This document shows positions 14,442 through 18,732 of a DNA stretch of 18,732 nucleotides, piece after piece. The DNA is from Lachnospiraceae bacterium. GTDB lineage: Bacteria > Bacillota > Clostridia > Lachnospirales > Lachnospiraceae. The translations under genes and the position numbers were made by a program. The notes below the pieces were generated by a model. It was not told the origin of the DNA and ran no database searches. It saw only the letters and a list, made by a program, of their open reading frames with translations. Numbering within the stretch: position 1 is the first letter of the stretch; each line of letters begins with the position of its first letter. The stretch is from contig JAEDCX010000051.1 in assembly GCA_016293925.1 (NCBI GenBank), positions 1-18,732 of the forward strand, written 5' to 3'.

Positions 14442-14951
14442 ATGAATCATAAAGAGAAATGCAGAAAACTGAAAAAACTTCGCAAGTCCATGGCAGATCA
14501 GCTGGGCATTGACCTTCAGCAACGGGAATGTACATATCAGGGAGAATGCTCCGGAACCTGTCCGAAGTGCCGCAATGAAGAAGAGACCCTGAACAGGGCG
14601 CTGATGGCAAAGGGCGCGGTAGCCGCTATGGCTGTTGCAACTGCACTTACTGTAACCGGTTGCGGACCGGAAGTTCTGACCGGGGATGTTGTGAATCCCT
14701 CACAGGAAAATACGCCCGGCATCGATATGGAATCCTATGAGGGTGTTGAAACCTATAAGCCGGGATCGGAACCAAATCTGCCGGACGGAGAAGATCCGGA
14801 TCAGCCGGCAGGCGAAAACGAGGTCGAATTGGATGGAGAAGTGATCGAACTGGAAGGAGATGTTGTCTGTCCCGATGCAGAGGTCGTTGAGGAGGGATAT
14901 ATGGATCCCGATGCTCTGGCTCCCACCCTTTCTGATGTCATTCACACCTGA
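14442..14951 (+). CDS. Cysteine-motif, lipobox-containing protein with acidic tail; partner of radical SAM enzyme
   Basis: A 169-residue protein of unknown function. Residues 1-28 are basic and helical (Lys/Arg-rich). A compact Cys cluster follows: Cys30-x5-Cys36-x3-Cys40-x2-Cys43 in CTYQGECSGTCPKC, suitable for an iron-sulfur cluster or zinc. Residues 53-73 are hydrophobic, alanine-rich and end VTGC, a proper lipobox with Cys74; yet the preceding segment is unusually long for a signal peptide, so a cytosolic N-domain with a single membrane pass is also possible. Residues 75-169 are Pro/Gly-rich and strongly acidic, with two GDVV repeats (81-84 and 139-142) and Cys143. CGGAGG 8 nt upstream fixes the start. 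The radical SAM gene begins 25 nt downstream. It may be that enzyme's substrate, electron carrier or membrane tether; none is proven. Confidence 0.82.
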   Translation: MNHKEKCRKLKKLRKSMADQLGIDLQQRECTYQGECSGTCPKCRNEEETLNRALMAKGAVAAMAVATALTVTGCGPEVLTGDVVNPSQENTPGIDMESYEGVETYKPGSEPNLPDGEDPDQPAGENEVELDGEVIELEGDVVCPDAEVVEEGYMDPDALAPTLSDVIHT

Positions 14952-14976
14952 TTGTCAATCTGTTCCGGAGGTTCTC

Positions 14977-15615
14977 ATGGAAAAATTAAGTGTACTCAGC
15001 ATCTGCAGACACAGACTGACCACTGACGGGAAGGGAGTCACCTCTCTTATCGCGTTAAGCGGCTGCCCGTTACACTGTCAATACTGTCTGAACCGGCAAA
15101 TACTGTCCCGGGATCCCTCTCTGTACGTGATCTGTACACCACAGGAGCTGGTAGACAGTGTTATGATCGATTATTGTTATTTTGTGGGTACCGGCGGCGG
15201 TATCACATTCGGCGGCGGAGAATCTCTCCTCCAGGCAAGAGCCATTCATGAGGTGAAACACCTGCTGCCGGAAAATGTGAACGTAAACCTGGAAACCTGC
15301 CTGAACGTTCCCAACGAACTCCTGACCGTGGTTGCCGATGATATCTCCGAATTCATCATTGATATCAAGGATATGAACCCGGACATCTATCGGTCCTACA
15401 CCGGTCAGGACAACACGCAGGTCCTGGATAATCTTACCTATCTCGCGGATAAGGGACTGCAGGATCGCTGCCGCATCCGTATTCCGCGGATTCCGGAGTA
15501 TAATACGGAAGAAGACATTCAGCGCAGTGCAGAAAAGGTGCGTGCCCTGGGCTTTACAAACCTGGATATGTTTCAATACGCTATTCGCCCTGAAACGCAT
15601 CCCAATGCGCTTTGA
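14977..15615 (+). CDS. Radical SAM enzyme, PflA (glycyl radical enzyme activase)-like
   Basis: A 212-residue radical SAM protein. The 4Fe-4S site is Cys30-x3-Cys34-x2-Cys37 in SGCPLHCQYC. Further activase-like features are GGGITFGGGESLLQA (the GGE loop that binds SAM), NLETCLN on the next strand, FIIDIKDMNPDIYRSYTG and the DNLTYLADKG helix. It lacks the extra ferredoxin-like insert of longer activases and any SPASM tail. Family members make a 5'-deoxyadenosyl radical, usually to install a glycyl radical on a partner enzyme, but no glycyl radical enzyme is encoded in the window. GGAGG at 14967-14971 supports ATG 14977. Its only close partner is the Cys-motif protein 25 nt upstream. The last 35 bp overlap the 3' end of the AAA ATPase gene on the other strand. 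Confidence 0.9.
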   Translation: MEKLSVLSICRHRLTTDGKGVTSLIALSGCPLHCQYCLNRQILSRDPSLYVICTPQELVDSVMIDYCYFVGTGGGITFGGGESLLQARAIHEVKHLLPENVNVNLETCLNVPNELLTVVADDISEFIIDIKDMNPDIYRSYTGQDNTQVLDNLTYLADKGLQDRCRIRIPRIPEYNTEEDIQRSAEKVRALGFTNLDMFQYAIRPETHPNAL

Positions 15616-16444
15616 AAAAATCATAATATACTCTCACGTTTTCCAGTTCTGTCCATGGTCTGACATCCACCGGATCCGCGTCAAGATCATAGATCTTCGC
15701 CCCCCGCATCGCCAGAATGAATGGGGAATGGGTGGCAATAATCAACTGGCAACCATAGAATCTGGCACTTTCCGTCAGGAAATCCACCAGTTCCAGCTGC
15801 TTGACCGGCGACAGACTGTTCTCCGGCTCATCCAGCAGATACAATGCGTTGTCCGTTATTTTTTCCCGGAAATACAGAAGCGCACTCTCACCGTTGGAAT
15901 GTTCCCGCAGATTGTCCTGCAGATTCGCGCGGACATATTTCGACTGTGTCTGCCTTCTTGCGCTGTTTATGGCCTTCAGCTTCTCATAATCCGCCAGTGA
16001 CTGCATCTTGAATTTCTGATGCTTCAGGTTCTGATACTCATCAAACATATCTTCCCGCCTGGCATCAATTCCTTCATTGATATTCCTCAGGTTCAACATG
16101 AAATCAAAAACATCATCACTCGTAATGATTCTGCTGTCCCGGGGAACAGGAGTCTCCTCCTCATATCGACATAATCTCGTATATCTCTCATAAAAGGGAG
16201 ATCGGTTATACAATGTATCCCGGGTCAGACGCAGAGTCTCCGCAATCACATTCAATGCGGTGGATTTGCCGGAACCGTTTCCACCGTACAGAATGGTTAC
16301 CGGCTCGAAATCCAATTCCACCAGATCGTGTTTCGACAGAACCTGAAACGGATAATAGGTATCATAGCAGGTACTCTTCATGGAAAAGGTAAAATCATAT
16401 TCTTTTTCTCTGGTGGGAAAGTGAAATTCTGATAAATAGATCAT
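15581..16444 (-). CDS. AAA family (ABC/SMC-like) ATPase of unknown role
   Basis: A 287-residue cytosolic ATPase of the single-chain, RecF/SMC-like AAA class. Walker A GGNGSGKST is at 54-62, following strand EPVTILY. Residues about 125-175 are a charged, probably coiled-coil insertion. The ABC-like signature region EHSNGESALLYF (181-192), Walker B LYLLDEPENSLS (201-212) and the switch histidine in IIATHSPFI (235-243) are all present, so it should hydrolyse ATP. No nuclease or TOPRIM domain is fused. Some such ATPases work in DNA repair or phage defence, others are uncharacterised. AAGGAG lies 10 nt upstream of the start. Its composition resembles the chromosomal genes rather than the restriction-modification block. 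It ends inside the radical SAM gene on the opposite strand. Confidence 0.85.
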   Translation of the reverse strand: MIYLSEFHFPTREKEYDFTFSMKSTCYDTYYPFQVLSKHDLVELDFEPVTILYGGNGSGKSTALNVIAETLRLTRDTLYNRSPFYERYTRLCRYEEETPVPRDSRIITSDDVFDFMLNLRNINEGIDARREDMFDEYQNLKHQKFKMQSLADYEKLKAINSARRQTQSKYVRANLQDNLREHSNGESALLYFREKITDNALYLLDEPENSLSPVKQLELVDFLTESARFYGCQLIIATHSPFILAMRGAKIYDLDADPVDVRPWTELENVRVYYDFFKAHWDAFQGE

Positions 16445-16554
16445 TCAAATCAAACTCCTTGTTTTGCCCGGATATCCCTATTTTACAGGGAAATTTATGG
16501 AATTCTCAGAATATGTACGCACGAAAATCCAGTAGAATTCTATAATTGGAAAAA

Positions 16555-17718
16555 TTATCTATGTATTAACTCTGTTACAAAATCTGTTGCAATTTTTTTG
16601 TTGATATTTGTTTCATTTGTTTCTGTCAGTATTTTTGAAAGGGAATGACCGATAAACTGTGCGACACCACGAGAATTACGACCCGCCCAATGATGAATAA
16701 CGTTGGTTGATTCTATAAGTCTACTATCAAAAACCGAACATAAACGTGATATTATGGTGCCATCATCATCTATACCCAACAGATAAATCATGTATACAGA
16801 TTTTTCTATAGCTAAAAATTCTAATAACTTGTCAATATTGTAAGCCTTTGGATTACCATCAAGAAAAAGTACTTTTGTCTTAATGTCCGTCTCTGTTAAA
16901 TATTCTGGGAAAGTTTTGGAATAGTCCCCCAGTTTATCTTCTGTCTTAAAGCGAGGTAGCGGTTTATTATTTTTTAATGCATCAATAATCTGATTCTTTA
17001 AGTTCGACCCATTGTCTGTAATCAGATATTCAATAATACGCCCTCTGACATTAACGTTATCAATAAAAGCAGCAATGGCAATTTCTCCCTGTACTCTGGA
17101 TACTCTATCGTCTAAATCTCTTTTTAATTCTATATATCTTGTTGATGAAGCGAATTCTAACGCCCTATCAATAGAATTCATAATCACTGCTTTATTCTTT
17201 TCTGTGACTTCAAATTTTTGGACACGACCAACAATCCCATTTGTACTTTCAACAAGTCTCTCCAAATTATCTTGAAACGTCAATCCGCTGTGATATGCAA
17301 AGAGATGTTCAAAATAGTCCGGCTTATTTTCGAGCGATGCAAATTCCATTATGATATCTCCACCATTAAAACTTCCTCTGATATTATCAACACGGAGTTC
17401 TTGTGATGAATGACTAATCTTCTTCAAAAATGTAGTATTTGCTAGCATTAAATAATTAACCTTTGATGAAACCACACATACAATAAATGGCTTATCATCA
17501 TATTTTTGTAGAGCAGATAAAGACAAAACGGTATTACTCATTTTCTTATTCTCTGATTGACTAAATCTAATAGCAAAATCATCACAATAATAGACACTTC
17601 TATCTTTTACAAGGTCAAACTCTTTTTTTATGATTTCCGCAAGCTTTTTCTTATCAGCAATCCCATCATTTTTCTCAATTAATCTAACCAAGTACTCAAT
17701 CACTCTTCTATTATACAC
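16555..17718 (-). CDS. Unrecognised protein, probable type II restriction endonuclease
   Basis: A 387-residue protein that starts at GTG (17718), 6 nt after AAGGAGG (17731-17725). The stop codon TAA of the upstream methyltransferase lies inside that site, so the two genes are coupled. I do not recognise a family motif with certainty. The N-terminus (about 1-45) looks like a small winged-helix or helical domain (YLVRLIEKNDGIADKKKLAEI). Residues about 55-130 form a mixed core with SNTVLSLSALQKYDDKPFIV and LANTTFLKKIS, and SFNGGDIIMEF follows. The C-terminal part has VLFLDGNPKAYNIDKLLEFL and HHWAGRNSRGVAQFIG (about 350-365), which may hold catalytic residues. The inference of an endonuclease rests on its place after a DNA methyltransferase. 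It is very AT-rich (17 of 60 G+C for 17521-17580), suggesting acquisition by transfer. No recognition site can be predicted. Confidence 0.62.
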   Translation of the reverse strand: MYNRRVIEYLVRLIEKNDGIADKKKLAEIIKKEFDLVKDRSVYYCDDFAIRFSQSENKKMSNTVLSLSALQKYDDKPFIVCVVSSKVNYLMLANTTFLKKISHSSQELRVDNIRGSFNGGDIIMEFASLENKPDYFEHLFAYHSGLTFQDNLERLVESTNGIVGRVQKFEVTEKNKAVIMNSIDRALEFASSTRYIELKRDLDDRVSRVQGEIAIAAFIDNVNVRGRIIEYLITDNGSNLKNQIIDALKNNKPLPRFKTEDKLGDYSKTFPEYLTETDIKTKVLFLDGNPKAYNIDKLLEFLAIEKSVYMIYLLGIDDDGTIISRLCSVFDSRLIESTNVIHHWAGRNSRGVAQFIGHSLSKILTETNETNINKKIATDFVTELIHR

Positions 17719-17729
17719 AACAATCCTCC

Positions 17730-18674
17730 TTAGTTATTGATTCTGAATCTCTGTTGTAAAGCGTTTGTATTCCGCTCCCAAAATACTCCATCCGCATATC
17801 CCTGGATAGTCGTATCAGTTTCTGCCATTTCCAGTCTTTTTTCAGCCCATATACAATATTGTTCGTTCTGCTCAATTCCTATATAATGTCTTCCTAGTTT
17901 TTTTGCTGTTACAGATGTCGATCCGGAACCAAGAAATGGATCTAGAATAACATCCCCTTGGGAAGAACTTGCAAGAATCAGTTTTGCAAGCAACTTCTCC
18001 GGTTTTTGAGTAGGATGCGCTGTATTCTCCGGCATTGACCAATATGGAATCGAAATATCATCCCAAAAGTTTGAGGGGTAGGTATTCCGAAAATTACCCC
18101 ACTCCGTTTCTTCCCAATCCTTTGGTTTTCCATCAACCTTATACGGAGCAATAACTTTTCTGCGAACTTTAACAGCCTCAACGTTGAATGTATATGTTTT
18201 AGAATTTGTAGCAAACCAAATATCTTCCATACCATTCTTCCAATTTGAAAGGGCACCTCTCCCTTTTTCTCGTTGCCAAGTTATTCTATTTTGAATATAG
18301 AAATGCTCTTTCAACACTTTTCCAACCGTTGGACTTGACTGCCAATCACAACATACATATATTGTTGCGTTATCCTTTAACAAAGGAATTACCAATGAAA
18401 TCCACTTTTCAGTATACTCTTCATACAAATCATCTGATGTTTTCTTAAATTTGTTACCATTGAAATTTTTATCAAGATTGTACGGAGGATCCACAATCAA
18501 TAGATCTACTGATTTATCAGGTAATAATTTTAATGTTTCGAACGTGTCTCCCAATATTGTTCTATCAATAATTTGTTCCAGAGGACTTTTCTCAGTTATT
18601 GAAATACACCTCTCCAGATACTCTCTTCCCTCTTCAACGGAGATATCAATTGTCTTATTTCTATCTGCTTTCAT
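17730..18674 (-). CDS. Site-specific DNA adenine methyltransferase (beta class)
   Basis: A 314-residue DNA methyltransferase, probably N6-adenine specific. The catalytic motif DPPY is at 62-65 (LLIVDPPYNLD), and the SAM-binding motif FLGSGST is near the C-terminus at 247-253 (DVILDPFLGSGSTSV) after HPTQKP (220-225). This DPPY-first, FxGxG-last order defines the beta class, with the target-recognition region between (about 70-240). The WQREKGRG and IWFATNSKTYTFN segments fall in that region. N4-cytosine activity cannot be wholly excluded. AAGGAAGG lies about 6 nt before the start. It protects host sites from the nuclease encoded 11 nt downstream, the usual methyltransferase-first order. No controller (C protein) gene is seen. 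The AT-rich composition matches the nuclease gene. Confidence 0.92.
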   Translation of the reverse strand: MKADRNKTIDISVEEGREYLERCISITEKSPLEQIIDRTILGDTFETLKLLPDKSVDLLIVDPPYNLDKNFNGNKFKKTSDDLYEEYTEKWISLVIPLLKDNATIYVCCDWQSSPTVGKVLKEHFYIQNRITWQREKGRGALSNWKNGMEDIWFATNSKTYTFNVEAVKVRRKVIAPYKVDGKPKDWEETEWGNFRNTYPSNFWDDISIPYWSMPENTAHPTQKPEKLLAKLILASSSQGDVILDPFLGSGSTSVTAKKLGRHYIGIEQNEQYCIWAEKRLEMAETDTTIQGYADGVFWERNTNALQQRFRINN

Positions 18675-18695
18675 ATATTACCTTCCTTCACAAGG

Positions 18696-18724
18696 ATCAT
18701 ACTGCATCAAGTCTTGTGGCTAAA
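18696..18724 (-). promoter_or_regulatory. Candidate promoter of the restriction-modification unit
   Basis: On the minus strand, TTTAGC (18724-18719), a 17-bp spacer and TATGAT (18701-18696, 5 of 6) lie upstream of the methyltransferase. The start point would be about 15 nt before ATG 18674. The -35 is poor. Confidence 0.4.
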
Positions 18725-18732
18725 CTATACTT

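Noticed and set aside
16500..16541. Two GAATTC palindromes between the ATPase and the restriction-modification unit, as a hint of the recognition site
   Set aside because: The site occurs elsewhere in the window and nothing in the protein sequences ties the enzyme to it.

Overview
The window looks like a chromosomal segment of a low-to-mid-GC Firmicute, most likely a clostridial (Lachnospiraceae-like) species. This is inferred from strong AGGAGG-type ribosome binding sites, sigma-A-like promoters, and the families present: a TPR-tailed XRE regulator, a Uup-like ABC-F protein, an EIIABC fructose permease with its own HPr and Enzyme I, and a cysteine-motif lipoprotein next to a radical SAM enzyme. 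No rRNA, tRNA, insertion sequence or CRISPR array was seen.

Layout, left to right. Positions 1-1350 are AT-rich: a leader with a clear intrinsic terminator, then an XRE regulator. Positions 1451-3299 (+) hold an S51-like peptidase or amidotransferase-fold protein behind a perfect hairpin, then a YbaK/EbsC deacylase and a DUF4870-type membrane protein behind a strong extended -10 promoter. A bidirectional terminator at 3335-3388 separates these from a leftward operon (7854 to 3384): a 58-residue protein, a membrane-anchored protein with a toxin-like C-terminal domain, a double-GNAT protein, an ABC-F ATPase and a TauE/SafE permease.

Positions 7973-12892 (+) form a self-contained fructose PTS operon: fruK, fruA (EIIABC), an HPr and Enzyme I. 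Phosphate would pass from PEP to Enzyme I, then HPr His15, EIIA His67 and EIIB Cys192, to fructose entering as fructose-1-phosphate, which FruK converts to fructose-1,6-bisphosphate. The HPr has Lys where the regulatory Ser46 should be, so it should be blind to HPr kinase.

Positions 12897-14269 (-) hold mscL, a LOG-family nucleotide phosphoribohydrolase and an 81-residue unknown. They diverge, from two overlapping promoters inside a perfect inverted repeat, from a rightward pair (14442-15615): a lipoprotein-like protein with a Cys cluster and acidic tail, and a PflA-like radical SAM enzyme. The radical SAM gene overlaps, tail to tail by 35 bp, a leftward AAA-type ATPase (15581-16444).

Positions 16555-18674 (-) are markedly AT-rich and encode a type II-like restriction-modification unit: a beta-class DNA adenine methyltransferase followed, translationally coupled, by an unrecognised protein that is probably the cognate endonuclease. 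Composition suggests this block was acquired horizontally. The most unusual items are the Ser46-less HPr in a stand-alone fructose PTS, the Cys-cluster lipoprotein/radical SAM pair, and the membrane-anchored toxin-domain protein in a housekeeping operon.
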